DNA of 64,000 nt from Vreelandella profundi (GTDB taxonomy: Bacteria; Pseudomonadota; Gammaproteobacteria; Pseudomonadales; Halomonadaceae): the NCBI RefSeq assembly GCF_019722725.1, contig NZ_CP077941.1:1426001-1490000 (forward strand), written 5' to 3'. Below, one piece after another: positions 9,268 through 18,280 of the stretch. How positions within the stretch are numbered: the stretch's first letter is position 1; each line of letters starts with the position of its first letter. The notes under the pieces were generated by a model. It was not told the DNA's origin. It did no database searches and saw only the letters and a program-made list of their open reading frames with translations. The position numbers were made by a program, and so were the translations under genes.

Positions 9268-10332
9268 ATGAAACGTCTGATGTCTATTGTATTACTCAGC
9301 GCCTGGTCTGTCGGGGCGCTTGCAAGCCCCGCGCTGCCGGGTGATGTCATTGCTGATCTCACTGGATTACAGCGTCAGTTGCAGGAAGGTTTATTAAGCG
9401 ATGTTGTTGAGCGGGCGACGTCCCAGGCGGAGCGATTAGCCGGCGGTAACCAGTCAGACCGCTGGGCTAGCGCGCTCTATCAGCAGCTTGCAGCCGGTGC
9501 ATTAATGCGCCAGGACCAGCCAGGTGATGCAGCCGACAGGCTCGCCATTGCCCGTGGATTAAATGGCGTTGATAGCGAGCAGGCGGCGCAGTGGTTGCGA
9601 GAAGAAGCGTCATTGCGTCGCGCTGCCGGTCAGCGTGATCAGGCAATTGAACTGCTCAGTGAGTGGTTGGCTAATCATCAAGATGCCGATACGAGCTGGC
9701 AGCTAATCCGGATGCTTGCCCAGCAAGAGCGCTGGGATGAGGCCGCTGGCCGGCTTGAAACGGCGCTGGAACAAACGCCACAGCCTAGTGATACTCAGCA
9801 CGCCTTAATGCTGGCCGTTTATCGAAATGCAGGTCAGGGCGAGCAGGCGCTTGGGCGTTTGCTTGAGGGTTTAGATGCTCAAAGCGATGCCGCTCAATGG
9901 CGAGAGGCGGCTGGGCTGGCGCAGCAGGCAGGGCAGGCGTACGTTGCCGCTGGCCTTTGGGACATGGCGTGGCAGCTGGGCAAGCTAACCCAGCCTGAAG
10001 ATCGCTGGTTGTTAATTCAGCTGCATCTTGCGGGAGGGACGCCTGCCCGGGCGGCGGAGTATCTTGAGCAAGCGCTCAGCGAAGGCGCTATTGTCCGTGA
10101 GGAATCAACCTTGCGCCTGCTGGCCAGCGCTTGGCAGCAGGCTAAGCATGTTGAAAATGCGCTGAATGCCTGGCAGGCCTTGGCGCTACATACCGAGTCA
10201 GCCGCTGATTGGCGCACCTATGGTCAGCTAGCTTACGCCTGGGGTGACGATCAGCAGGCGAAGCAGGCATTCACGCAAGCGTCAGCGTTGGGTGATGATG
10301 AAGCGGAACAGTGGCTAGCCAGCTTTAGCTAA
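9268..10332 (+). CDS. Periplasmic TPR protein of the TonB2-type operon
   Basis: 354-residue protein with a signal peptide (MKRLMSIVLLSAWSVGALAS) and a body made almost wholly of helical repeats: alternating Ala/Leu/Gln-rich helices with W-x-x-A and G-x-x-x-x-A patterns of the TPR type, for instance ALNAWQALALHTESAADWR near residue 295. It lies five bases after tonB and ends the operon. TPR proteins commonly close TonB2-type loci and are presumed scaffolds in the periplasm; no catalytic motif is seen. Its end overlaps the end of xthA on the opposite strand by four bases. Confidence 0.8.
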   Translation: MKRLMSIVLLSAWSVGALASPALPGDVIADLTGLQRQLQEGLLSDVVERATSQAERLAGGNQSDRWASALYQQLAAGALMRQDQPGDAADRLAIARGLNGVDSEQAAQWLREEASLRRAAGQRDQAIELLSEWLANHQDADTSWQLIRMLAQQERWDEAAGRLETALEQTPQPSDTQHALMLAVYRNAGQGEQALGRLLEGLDAQSDAAQWREAAGLAQQAGQAYVAAGLWDMAWQLGKLTQPEDRWLLIQLHLAGGTPARAAEYLEQALSEGAIVREESTLRLLASAWQQAKHVENALNAWQALALHTESAADWRTYGQLAYAWGDDQQAKQAFTQASALGDDEAEQWLASFS

Positions 10333-11156
10333 GCCTTAAGCGTTAGTTTAAAATCGCTCCAAATCGGCGCATGATCTGAAGGGCGCTCGATGCCTCGCAG
10401 GTCATAGTCAATGCCTGCCTCGGAGGTGCATTCGGCCAGCGGCTTGGTGACCAAGATGTAATCAATGCGCAGGCCGCGCTTAGGATCCTGGTCAAATGCT
10501 TTGGAGCGGTAGTCAAACCAGCTGAAGCGGTCATCGATATGCGGGTAAAGAAGACGATAGCTATCGGTTAATCCCCAGGCTTTAATGCCTGCCAGCCACT
10601 CACGCTCAATCGGTTGGAAGCTGGCTTTGCCTTCGCGTAGCCAGCGCTTGCGATTAGCTTCACCAATGCCGATATCCTGGTCTTCGGGCGAAATGTTGAA
10701 GTCGCCCATCACCGCTAGCCGCTCGTCAGGCCGATGCTGTTCGTTAAGCAGTCTGGCAAGCTGGCCATAAAAGCGTTCTTTATGAGGAAACTTGGTGGGG
10801 TGCGTAACGTTTTCACCCTGAGGGAAGTAGCCATTCCAGATCGTTACGGCTTCACCGTCGTCAGCCAGCAGGCGTACGCCAATCATACGGCGCTGTGCGT
10901 CTTCTTCATCATCAGGAAAGCCGTAAAACACTTCTTGCGGTGCTTGGCGGCACATTAGGGCAACGCCATAATGTCCTTTTTGACCGTGATAAAAAACGTG
11001 GTAGCCCATCGCTTCTACGTCAGCGAGTGGAAATTCGCTGTCTTGTACTTTGATTTCCTGCAGGCCAATCACGTCAGGCTGCTGAGTGTCGATCAATGCC
11101 TGCAGCTGGTGAAGACGTGCACGAATGCCGTTGATGTTGAACGAAACCAAGCGCAT
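10329..11156 (-). CDS. xthA: Exodeoxyribonuclease III
   Basis: 275-residue AP endonuclease and 3'-5' exonuclease of base excision repair. Active-site residues typical of the family are present: Asn7, Glu34 (GLQEIKV), Asp152 and Asn154 (GDFNISPED), and the SDHAPIW motif with His262. It is transcribed behind a small basic protein whose stop codon overlaps its ATG in a TAATG, so translation of the two is probably coupled. The gene converges on the TPR gene. Confidence 0.95.
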   Translation of the reverse strand: MRLVSFNINGIRARLHQLQALIDTQQPDVIGLQEIKVQDSEFPLADVEAMGYHVFYHGQKGHYGVALMCRQAPQEVFYGFPDDEEDAQRRMIGVRLLADDGEAVTIWNGYFPQGENVTHPTKFPHKERFYGQLARLLNEQHRPDERLAVMGDFNISPEDQDIGIGEANRKRWLREGKASFQPIEREWLAGIKAWGLTDSYRLLYPHIDDRFSWFDYRSKAFDQDPKRGLRIDYILVTKPLAECTSEAGIDYDLRGIERPSDHAPIWSDFKLTLKA

Positions 11157-11401
11157 TACGAGTCGCTTCCTTTAGGGCTGTCAGGCTTGTCAGGATGAAT
11201 CGCAATGGTTTGGCCGCTCTGCTGGCGGGCGAGCTTTTTCACCGCTTGAAGCTTGCGCTGCTGCTGCTTTTTGGCTACAAAACGCACTGAGGAAACCACC
11301 TGGTCAGGGTTGTCGTGGCGCCATTTTTTGTAATCTTTGCGCCGTCCGGTACGTATAGTGACCTTGTCGGCCAGTGAGCGAGTTTTTTTCTTACGCGTCA
11401 T
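11156..11401 (-). CDS. Small basic protein coupled to xthA
   Basis: 81-residue protein, very rich in Lys, Arg and Gln (MTRKKKTRSLADKVTIRTGR at the start), with no signal peptide or membrane segment. I do not recognise a named family. A good ribosome site (AAGGAG, minus strand, about 11405-11411) precedes the ATG, and the stop overlaps the xthA start, which supports a real gene. The charge pattern would suit binding to nucleic acid or the ribosome. That, and a link to DNA repair through xthA, are inference only. Confidence 0.65.
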   Translation of the reverse strand: MTRKKKTRSLADKVTIRTGRRKDYKKWRHDNPDQVVSSVRFVAKKQQQRKLQAVKKLARQQSGQTIAIHPDKPDSPKGSDS

Positions 11402-11546
11402 GTCGCGCTCCTTACGTCGATTTGACGGCTATTCTAACAGGCCTTGGGCCTCCTTCGACAGCAGGACGCGCTCTTATCGCCAAGCCCTGGTACAATGCGC
11501 ACTTCTTGATGCCTAACCTCCACAGCAATGGACAGATAGACAGCCT

Positions 11547-12821
11547 ATGAGCGAGTCGGAACAGACCACAGCACCGGCCCAGAACCGCAAGCCAAAACGC
11601 CGCCGTCGGAAGCCGCGTCGTCGCCAGTCGAGCTGGGATCTTCGTCAGTTTCAGGTGCCCGCCGTGGCCGGCAAGTGGCGCTTTCATGACTTTGATCTGC
11701 CGCTGCCACTGATGCGCGCTATTCATGCCCAAGGGTTTGAATACTGCACGCCTATTCAAGCTGAGGCCCTGCGCCAGACGCTTTTAGGCGGTGACATTGT
11801 CGGCAAAGCGCAAACGGGAACCGGGAAAACAGCCGCCTTTTTGATCTCAGTCATGAGCTACTTCCTAGAAGAGCCCACGCCCGATGGTCAAAAGCCGGGT
11901 GCACCACGCGCGCTGATCATTGCGCCTACCCGCGAGCTGGCGCTGCAGATTGAAAAAGATGCCAAAGCATTAGCACGCTTTACGCAGCTTAACGTGGCTA
12001 GCGTCGTCGGCGGTATGGACTATCAGAAACAGCGTGAGAGCCTGGGTAGCAAAATCGATATTCTGGTGGCAACGCCAGGACGCTTGCTGGACTTCCATCA
12101 AAAGCGCGATATCGATCTCAGTGAAGTCGAAGTACTGGTACTAGATGAAGCCGACCGCATGTTGTCGATGGGCTTTATCCCTGACGTGAAGCGGATTATT
12201 CGCTACACGCCGAAACCCGAGGAGCGTCAAACGTTTCTGTTCTCGGCTACCTTTACCGACGACATTCTCAATCTCGCCAGCCAGTGGACGCTTGATCCTG
12301 CCCACGTCGAAATAGCCGTGACGGTTGAAAACCAGGCAGATATAGATCAGCGCGTTTACTTGGTGTCAGATGACGATAAGCAACGCTTGCTGGTCAATTT
12401 GCTACAGCAGGAAAGCTTTGAGCGCGTCATGGTCTTCGGTAATCGTCGCGATTTGGTGCGTAAGCTGAATGATTTGCTTAGCAAAGCCGGCGTGAGCGTG
12501 GCGATGCTGTCGGGCGATGTGCCGCAGAATCAGCGTATCAAAACCCTGGAAAGCTTTCGTGAAGGCGAAATTCAGGTGTTGGTCGCAACCGATGTGGCCG
12601 GCCGTGGGATTCATATTGAAGACGTAAGCCACGTCATCAATTACACCCTGCCTGAAGATCCTGAAGACTACGTGCATCGCATTGGACGCACCGGGCGTGC
12701 AGGTGCGAAGGGCGTCTCGATTAGCTTTGTCGGTGAGGAAGATGCGTTTTCACTGCCGGAAATCGAGCAGTACATCAATGACAAGCTGCCCTGCGTGCAT
12801 CCGCCGGAAGGTATGCTCTAA
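11547..12821 (+). CDS. rhlB: DEAD-box RNA helicase RhlB
   Basis: 424-residue ATP-dependent RNA helicase, in relatives a component of the RNA degradosome. After a strongly basic N-terminus (residues 14-26) come the Q motif near 66-71, Walker A AQTGTGKT at 88-95, PTREL at 127-131, DEAD at 200-203 and SAT at 233-235. The second RecA domain ends with [10 protein letters not shown]. Unlike E. coli RhlB, the basic patch is N-terminal rather than C-terminal. dinG follows five bases downstream, likely in one transcript. Confidence 0.9.
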   Translation: MSESEQTTAPAQNRKPKRRRRKPRRRQSSWDLRQFQVPAVAGKWRFHDFDLPLPLMRAIHAQGFEYCTPIQAEALRQTLLGGDIVGKAQTGTGKTAAFLISVMSYFLEEPTPDGQKPGAPRALIIAPTRELALQIEKDAKALARFTQLNVASVVGGMDYQKQRESLGSKIDILVATPGRLLDFHQKRDIDLSEVEVLVLDEADRMLSMGFIPDVKRIIRYTPKPEERQTFLFSATFTDDILNLASQWTLDPAHVEIAVTVENQADIDQRVYLVSDDDKQRLLVNLLQQESFERVMVFGNRRDLVRKLNDLLSKAGVSVAMLSGDVPQNQRIKTLESFREGEIQVLVATDVAGRGIHIEDVSHVINYTLPEDPEDYVHRIGRTGRAGAKGVSISFVGEEDAFSLPEIEQYINDKLPCVHPPEGML

Positions 12822-12826
12822 ACCGC

Positions 12827-14956
12827 ATGCTTGATACAGCCCTAAAAGGCGAGATTCAAGACGCTTATCGTCGCGTGGTGGAAAGCCTTGGGCTAACCCC
12901 ACGCTACGGGCAGCGTATGATGATCGCCGAAATTGCTCGCACCCTCGGTAATATCGAAAGCGATAGCGAGGGTAAGCGGACTAACGATACCCATGTCTGC
13001 GTGCTGGAAGCGGGTACCGGTACGGGGAAGACACTGGCCTATTTGATTGCCGCGCTCCCGATTGCTAAAGCACGAGGCAAGCGGCTCATAGTATCGACCG
13101 CAACGGTCGCCCTTCAAGAACAGGTGCTTAACCAGGACTTACCTTCGTTGGCTAGCCATAGCGGCATTGCCTTTCGCTACGCATTAGCGAAAGGGCGAGG
13201 TCGCTATGTTTGCGTGGCGCGTTTGGATCAAGAGCTGGAAGGCACTGACCCCAACCCAACGCTTTCGCTTTTTGAGCAGTCTTTGCAAACACAAAGTAGC
13301 GATTTTAGCGTCCTCGCCACCGATATGGCGCAGGCATACGGCCAAGGGGAGTGGGAAGGTGATCGTGATAATTGGCCAGCGGCCATTGACGATGCGCATT
13401 GGCGTCGTTTAACGGTCGATCATCGCCAGTGTACGGGCAGGCGCTGCGGGCATTTTGGTGCCTGCGCGTTTTTTCGTTCGCGGCGTGAGCTTGAAAATGC
13501 CGACGTTATCGTTGCCAATCACGATCTTGTGCTAGCCGATTTAGCGCTGGGTGGCGGTGCTATTTTGCCCGACCCGGCAGACTGTATTTTCGTGTTTGAT
13601 GAAGGCCACCACCTGCCTGAGAAGGCGCTTTCCCACTTCGCGCATCGTTTTGCGGTACACGGCTGTTTGCGCTGGCTGAAGACGTTAAGAACTAGCTTGA
13701 CTGATCTGCACCAGGGATTGGCCGTTCAGCCCACCGTCGCCCGGCTGTTAACAAGCTTGCCTGAGCTGATTCATAATCTTGAGCCTACGCTGGGCGATGT
13801 GTTTAGCGTGGGCCATCAGCTAGCGGGGCGGCCGAACGGATTAGCCGATGAAGAGGCGACGCATCAACTGCGGTTCGAGAAGGGGCAGATTCCGGATGCG
13901 CTGCGCGAGCAGGCCCAGCAGCTGCTGGTAATGTTTGCTTCGCTGTCGCGCTGTCTTGAAAGTATCAGCGATATTTTGCGTGAAAGCCTGGACCCTGATA
14001 AGCAAACCGGCTTGGATCGCGAGCAGGCCGAAACGTGGCTGCCACTCGTGGCGCTGCTTCATGGGCGGGCCTTAGAGGCTCATGCATTGTGGCAGGCATT
14101 TAGCGAGCAGGATGCGGCTAATGAGGCGCCCAGCGCTCGCTGGATTACCCTTAGCCGCGTAGCCGGAGAGGCAGAAATTGAGTTTTCGGCCAGCCCCGTA
14201 TCGGCGGCATACACTCTGGCTAAGCACTTGTGGGGTCGCTGTCATGGCGCGGTAGTGACCTCAGCGACGTTGACGGCGTTAGGGCGCTTTGAGCGCCTGC
14301 AAGAGCGCGCGGGCCTGGCTAATCGCTATCGCTATCAGGCATTGCCTAGCCCGTTTGACTATGCCAACGCCGTGTTGCGAGTGCCGAAAGAGGCGACTGA
14401 CCCTAGTGATAGAGAGGCTCACGAGAGAGCCATCGTCAGCTTTGTCTCTCAGTTGGCCGACAAAGAGGCTGCGCTGGTGCTGTTTTCTTCCCGTGCACAG
14501 CTGCGCGCGGTCGATAAAGCATTGCCTGCAGACGTTAAAGCTCGCGTATTGGCGCAGGATGCACTGCCCAAGCGTGAGCTTATTGAAAGGCATCGCGCCG
14601 CGGTTGATAAAGGCGATGGCAGCATTATTTTTGGCTTGGCCAGTTTTGCTGAAGGTATTGACCTGCCGGGCGACTACCTGACGCATGTGGTCATTACGCG
14701 CTTGCCGTTTGCGGTGCCCGACGACCCGGTGGGTGCCACCTTAGCCGAGTGGATAGAAAGTCAGGGCGGTAATGCGTTTATGCGCATTAGCGTGCCCGAT
14801 GCGTCTATAAAGCTGGTTCAGGCCTGTGGGCGATTAATTCGTAAAGAAAGCGATCGCGGCACGATTACCTTGCTAGATAAACGTGTCATTACCCGCCGTT
14901 ACGGACAAGCCCTGCTGGACGCACTGCCGCCTTTTCGGCGTGAAATTGTTCAATAA
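12827..14956 (+). CDS. dinG: ATP-dependent DNA helicase DinG
   Basis: 709-residue XPD-like 5'-3' helicase that unwinds R-loops, D-loops and forked DNA. Walker A AGTGTGKT is at 62-69 and the DEGH box at 258-261. The four cysteines of the iron-sulfur cluster are present at Cys129, Cys202, Cys207 and Cys213. The C-terminal helicase motifs GLASFAEGIDLPG and QACGRLIRKESDRG are intact. Length is close to E. coli DinG. The ATG lies five bases behind rhlB. Confidence 0.94.
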   Translation: MLDTALKGEIQDAYRRVVESLGLTPRYGQRMMIAEIARTLGNIESDSEGKRTNDTHVCVLEAGTGTGKTLAYLIAALPIAKARGKRLIVSTATVALQEQVLNQDLPSLASHSGIAFRYALAKGRGRYVCVARLDQELEGTDPNPTLSLFEQSLQTQSSDFSVLATDMAQAYGQGEWEGDRDNWPAAIDDAHWRRLTVDHRQCTGRRCGHFGACAFFRSRRELENADVIVANHDLVLADLALGGGAILPDPADCIFVFDEGHHLPEKALSHFAHRFAVHGCLRWLKTLRTSLTDLHQGLAVQPTVARLLTSLPELIHNLEPTLGDVFSVGHQLAGRPNGLADEEATHQLRFEKGQIPDALREQAQQLLVMFASLSRCLESISDILRESLDPDKQTGLDREQAETWLPLVALLHGRALEAHALWQAFSEQDAANEAPSARWITLSRVAGEAEIEFSASPVSAAYTLAKHLWGRCHGAVVTSATLTALGRFERLQERAGLANRYRYQALPSPFDYANAVLRVPKEATDPSDREAHERAIVSFVSQLADKEAALVLFSSRAQLRAVDKALPADVKARVLAQDALPKRELIERHRAAVDKGDGSIIFGLASFAEGIDLPGDYLTHVVITRLPFAVPDDPVGATLAEWIESQGGNAFMRISVPDASIKLVQACGRLIRKESDRGTITLLDKRVITRRYGQALLDALPPFRREIVQ

Positions 14957-14985
14957 GTACCGCTGTGACAAGAGCTCTGAGATGT

Positions 14986-15030
14986 TTTCTTAGATCCTGC
15001 TTTCTTAGACCCTGCTTTCTTAGATCGGCT
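14986..15030. repeat. Three 15-base tandem repeats
   Basis: Three head-to-tail units of TTTCTTAGAYCCTGC type occupy 14986-15000, 15001-15015 and 15016-15030; the last unit diverges at its end. They lie between the dinG stop and the terminator shared with the convergent DAHP synthase gene. No function is evident. Confidence 0.8.
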
Positions 15031-15086
15031 TGTTAGAGAGAGTTGCTCAGCAAGGCGTGTTCAAAGTGGAGCTGTTAAATAACGAA

Positions 15087-15108
15087 AATCCCCGCCGTGG
15101 CGGGGATT
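15087..15108 (-). terminator. Terminator after the DAHP synthase gene
   Basis: AATCCCCGCC and GGCGGGGATT form a perfect inverted repeat between the convergent dinG and aroF genes. On the minus strand it is followed by TTTCGTT, so it best serves aroF, but it may act in both directions. Confidence 0.8.
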
Positions 15109-15150
15109 AAACGTTCTTTCTTAATAAGCGCTTACTTGATTAATAAGGCC

Positions 15151-16227
15151 TTACTGGGCAATGCGTTTCGCCAATGGAACGGTGAGTTTGTCGTTCATGC
15201 GGTTGAATGCTTCTACCGTGGTGTCCCAGTCGATGCATGCATCGGTAATGGATACGCCATACTGAAGCTGGCTGAGATCTTCGGTTAGTTTCTGATTGCC
15301 CCAGCCAATATTAGATTCAATCATTAGCCCTATAATGGAGGTATTACCTTCCAAAATTTGGTTAGTGACGTTTTCTAGTACTAGGGGCTGTAGCGCCGCA
15401 TCTTTATTAGAGTTGGCGTGAGAGCAGTCAATCATGATGTTGGGTGAGAGCTTAGCTTTTTTCAGCTCTTTCTCCGCGAGTGCCACGCTTACGCTATCGT
15501 AGTTGGGTTTGCCGTTGCCGCCACGCAGTACTACATGGCCGTAGGCATTGCCGCGGGTACGAATGATGGCCACTTGGCCGGCCTGGTTAATGCCCAAGAA
15601 ATTGTGCGGGCTGGCAACAGACTCAAGTGCGTTAATAGCGACATCAAGACTGCCGTCTGTACCGTTTTTGAACCCGACGGGGCAGGAGAGGCCTGACGCC
15701 ATTTCGCGGTGAGTTTGAGACTCGGTGGTGCGTGCGCCAATGGCTGACCAACTGATACAGTCTTGCATGTACTGTGGCGAAATTGGGTCCAGCGCTTCAG
15801 TGGCCAACGGTAGGCCCATTTCGGCAAGATCGACCAGCAGCTTGCGCGCGATGTGCAGGCCTTCATCGATCTCAAAAGAATCGTTGAGGTGCGGGTCATT
15901 AATGAGGCCTTTCCAGCCCACCGTTGTACGCGGTTTCTCAAAGTAAACGCGCATAACGATATACAGGCTGTCACTGACTTGATCGGCCAGCGTGCGCAGG
16001 CGGCGAGCGTAATCCAGCGCGGCGTCGACATCGTGAATTGAACATGGGCCAACAACGACCAGCAGTCGCGGGTCGTTTCCATCTAGGATATTCTGGATGG
16101 TTTGGCGACCCTCAATGACAGTGCGCTCTGCCGCATCAGTGAGCGGTACTGCATTCTTAAGGGCTTCTGGCGTGGTGAGTACGTCTTGAGCGAGGACGTT
16201 AAGGTTATTAACCTGTTGTTCTGACAT
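15151..16227 (-). CDS. aroF: 3-deoxy-7-phosphoheptulonate synthase (class I)
   Basis: First enzyme of the shikimate pathway, joining phosphoenolpyruvate and erythrose 4-phosphate. The 358 residues contain the class I motifs VVGPCSIHD, MRVYFEKPRTTVGWKG, GARTTESQTHRE, CPVGFKNGTDG and MIDCSHANSNKD. The C-terminal YGVSITDACIDW most resembles the tyrosine-sensitive AroF type rather than AroG or AroH, but the feedback specificity is an inference. The gene is single, with its own terminator. Confidence 0.9.
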   Translation of the reverse strand: MSEQQVNNLNVLAQDVLTTPEALKNAVPLTDAAERTVIEGRQTIQNILDGNDPRLLVVVGPCSIHDVDAALDYARRLRTLADQVSDSLYIVMRVYFEKPRTTVGWKGLINDPHLNDSFEIDEGLHIARKLLVDLAEMGLPLATEALDPISPQYMQDCISWSAIGARTTESQTHREMASGLSCPVGFKNGTDGSLDVAINALESVASPHNFLGINQAGQVAIIRTRGNAYGHVVLRGGNGKPNYDSVSVALAEKELKKAKLSPNIMIDCSHANSNKDAALQPLVLENVTNQILEGNTSIIGLMIESNIGWGNQKLTEDLSQLQYGVSITDACIDWDTTVEAFNRMNDKLTVPLAKRIAQ

Positions 16228-16642
16228 CTTGCTACCTGTGCTTGCGTAATGGCTGAAAAAAAGTGAGGGAGCGATAAAAGTGGGGCCTACTATCGCTTGC
16301 CGAGCAGGTAAAAATCAATTGCTGTGGAACTATCGGTGGTCGAAAAGTGTCAGCCACAAGGTTTTTATGTATTCAGATTAAGCCCTTGATGCGCCGCACA
16401 GAACGCGTAACACTGGCGCCATATTGTTATAAATGTAGCGGGTCAATGTATTTAACTTGTTAAAAAAATATAGCTTTATCATAGAATGTGGTAACAGGTG
16501 CGGACGATGCGTTCGCCGTTTACTTTCACTTATTATTAATCAATGCCCAAGGGACGCTATGCTGCTTGCTGTGAACGCCCGCTGTTTAGGGCTAATAGGA
16601 ATGGGGCTCGGCGCATGCCGTACGAGCTTGAGGAGCGTGTGA
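16228..16642. other. 415-base intergenic region between aroF and rpoE
   Basis: Holds the divergent promoters of aroF and rpoE. Visible structure is an inverted repeat AGCGATA (16270-16276) / TATCGCT (16291-16297) in the aroF leader, and an AT-rich stretch at 16450-16485 likely to contain an rpoE promoter. No convincing gene is present; a 61-codon open frame at 16457 lacks a ribosome site and recognisable features. Confidence 0.5.
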
Positions 16643-17242
16643 ATGGGCACTCGGGAAACAGACCAACAGCTTGTTGAACGTGCTCAAAAAGGTGATACGC
16701 GCGCTTTCGATCTGCTGGTGAAAAAATACCAGCATAAAATTATTGGCCTAATTAGCCGCTACGTACACGATCACTCTGAAGTTCAGGATGTAGCGCAGGA
16801 GGCATTTATTAAGGCGTACCGCGCCTTAGGCAAGTTTCGCGCCGAAAGTGCTTTTTATACTTGGATGTACCGGATCGCGATCAATACGGCGAAAAACTAT
16901 TTGGTTTCGCGGGGGCGTCGGCCTCCCGGTAGCGATCTAGATATTGCTGATGCTGAGATTGTCGATCAAAGCGGCCGGTTGGCAGACTCCGAGTCGCCAG
17001 AAGCCGCCATTGCCAGAGACCAGCTAGAGGCGGCGGTCTATCAGGCAATTGATAACCTGCCCGACGATCTGCGTACGGCTATTACCTTGCGTGAGTTAGA
17101 TGGCCTTGCCTATGAGGATATTGCGCAGGTGATGCAGTGCCCGGTGGGTACCGTACGTTCGCGTATTTTTCGCGCTCGTGAAGCGGTCGATGAACATATT
17201 CGTCCGCTTGTTTCCACGGCACGGAACAGTCGCGATGAATGA
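16643..17242 (+). CDS. rpoE: RNA polymerase sigma-E factor
   Basis: 199-residue extracytoplasmic-function sigma factor for envelope stress. Region 2 is seen at about 25-90 (DVAQEAFIKAYRAL, FYTWMYRIAINTAKNYL) and region 4 at about 130-185 (AITLRELDGLAYEDIAQVM, VGTVRSRIFRAR). The sequence is of the RpoE/AlgU type. Its anti-sigma genes follow, but unusually after 272 bases. An in-frame ATG with GAGGAG-like site upstream supports the start. Confidence 0.95.
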   Translation: MGTRETDQQLVERAQKGDTRAFDLLVKKYQHKIIGLISRYVHDHSEVQDVAQEAFIKAYRALGKFRAESAFYTWMYRIAINTAKNYLVSRGRRPPGSDLDIADAEIVDQSGRLADSESPEAAIARDQLEAAVYQAIDNLPDDLRTAITLRELDGLAYEDIAQVMQCPVGTVRSRIFRAREAVDEHIRPLVSTARNSRDE

Positions 17243-17514
17243 TGGTCATAAGTAACAGGTAATATGACTGGCAAGGAATGCCTTCACAACAATTAGCTTT
17301 TACTTTTTTGTGAACTGTCTAGGAAATGACGCGTCATAGAGCTGACTGTCTTGATTAGCAGACATTGTCTTAATTGGCAAAATGAGTGAAATGACGGGCC
17401 TTGAACAGCAGTCGTTAAGACTTGCCTTGGCCAGTGAAGTCGTCGGGGCGATAGCGCGTTTAATTCGCAACCATTGCTCCAGTACTTCTTTTAAACAGTG
17501 TGAGGGTGTGAAGT
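17243..17514. other. 272-base gap between rpoE and rseA
   Basis: Most relatives have almost no gap here. A 47-codon open frame at 17382-17525 runs out of phase into the rseA start, but it has no clear ribosome site or recognisable product. A weak sigma-E-like pair (TGAACT at 17311 and TCATA at 17334) might drive rseABC separately. Confidence 0.4.
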
Positions 17515-18237
17515 ATGAGTCATAACACACGGGAATCACTTTCTGTGTTAATGGATGGCGAGAGTGATGAGCTTGAGCTACGCCGAGTGTTGAAAGCACT
17601 GCCTAATGATGACGGTGCCGCAGAGACATGGAGGCGCTACCATTTAGCACGCAGCATGATGCAGCGTGAAAGAGGGGTTGATGTCAGCATCGATCTTTCT
17701 GCTGGCATCATGGCCCGATTGCGCGACGAGTCCGCGCCTTCCATGGATGTCGAAGAACGCGTTGCTACGCGTGCCGGTGGGATTTCATTCGCCCGCGGCG
17801 CAGGTGTGGCGGCGGCCGTATCGCTAATGGTGATTACCGGCGTACAGTTCTTTGGTAACGGTTTGTCTGTGAGCCAGGACGGTGGCGGTATCGCCGCGTC
17901 GTCTCCTAATGCGACTAGCCAAGTGCAGCCGGTCAACCTAGCCGCACAGCCTGCTATGGCATCAAATGCCGATATGCCTATGTTTGAGCCTACGCCTTTT
18001 CGCATTAGTGGTCAGTCAGCCCAGAGCGGCCTGATGAATATTAGTGAAACAGGTTTCTCTAACCAGGCATCTCAGGGCGTTAGCGCCTCGCAAGGGACTA
18101 ACATTAACGTTGATCAAATTGGCATGCTGCAATCCTACTTAGAGCAACATACTCAAAGTGCTGCTTATGGAAGTGGTGACAGCTGGATGCCGCTCATGCG
18201 CTCTTCAGCGGTAACTGAGCCGCTGGGCCAACGCTAA
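17515..18237 (+). CDS. rseA: Anti-sigma-E factor RseA/MucA
   Basis: 240-residue inner-membrane protein that holds sigma-E inactive. The N-terminal cytoplasmic domain begins with the family signature ESLSVLMDGE (residues 7-16) and contains WRRYHLAR. A single membrane segment lies at about 100-118, followed by a Ser/Gln/Asn-rich periplasmic region. DegS-type cleavage of the periplasmic part would be expected to release the sigma factor. Starts at ATG 17515 with a GAGGG-like site. Followed by rseB. Confidence 0.9.
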   Translation: MSHNTRESLSVLMDGESDELELRRVLKALPNDDGAAETWRRYHLARSMMQRERGVDVSIDLSAGIMARLRDESAPSMDVEERVATRAGGISFARGAGVAAAVSLMVITGVQFFGNGLSVSQDGGGIAASSPNATSQVQPVNLAAQPAMASNADMPMFEPTPFRISGQSAQSGLMNISETGFSNQASQGVSASQGTNINVDQIGMLQSYLEQHTQSAAYGSGDSWMPLMRSSAVTEPLGQR

Positions 18238-18280
18238 TTATCTGCCGTCACTCGGTGGAGTACTGTTAGGTGAGTAGAGC

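Noticed and set aside
8814..9362. 182-codon minus-strand frame opposite tonB
   Set aside because: Shadow of the Pro/Glu/Ala-rich tonB repeat region; the Arg/Trp-rich product is typical of antisense GC-rich repeats.
16326..16354. GGAACT...TCAGC as a sigma-E promoter for rpoE
   Set aside because: The spacer is too long, the -10 is poor and it lies about 290 bases upstream of the gene.
16457..16642. 61-codon open frame before rpoE
   Set aside because: No ribosome site and no recognisable features; it overlaps the region expected to hold the rpoE promoter.
17382..17525. 47-codon open frame between rpoE and rseA
   Set aside because: No clear ribosome site and no recognisable product; mentioned only as part of the unusual gap.
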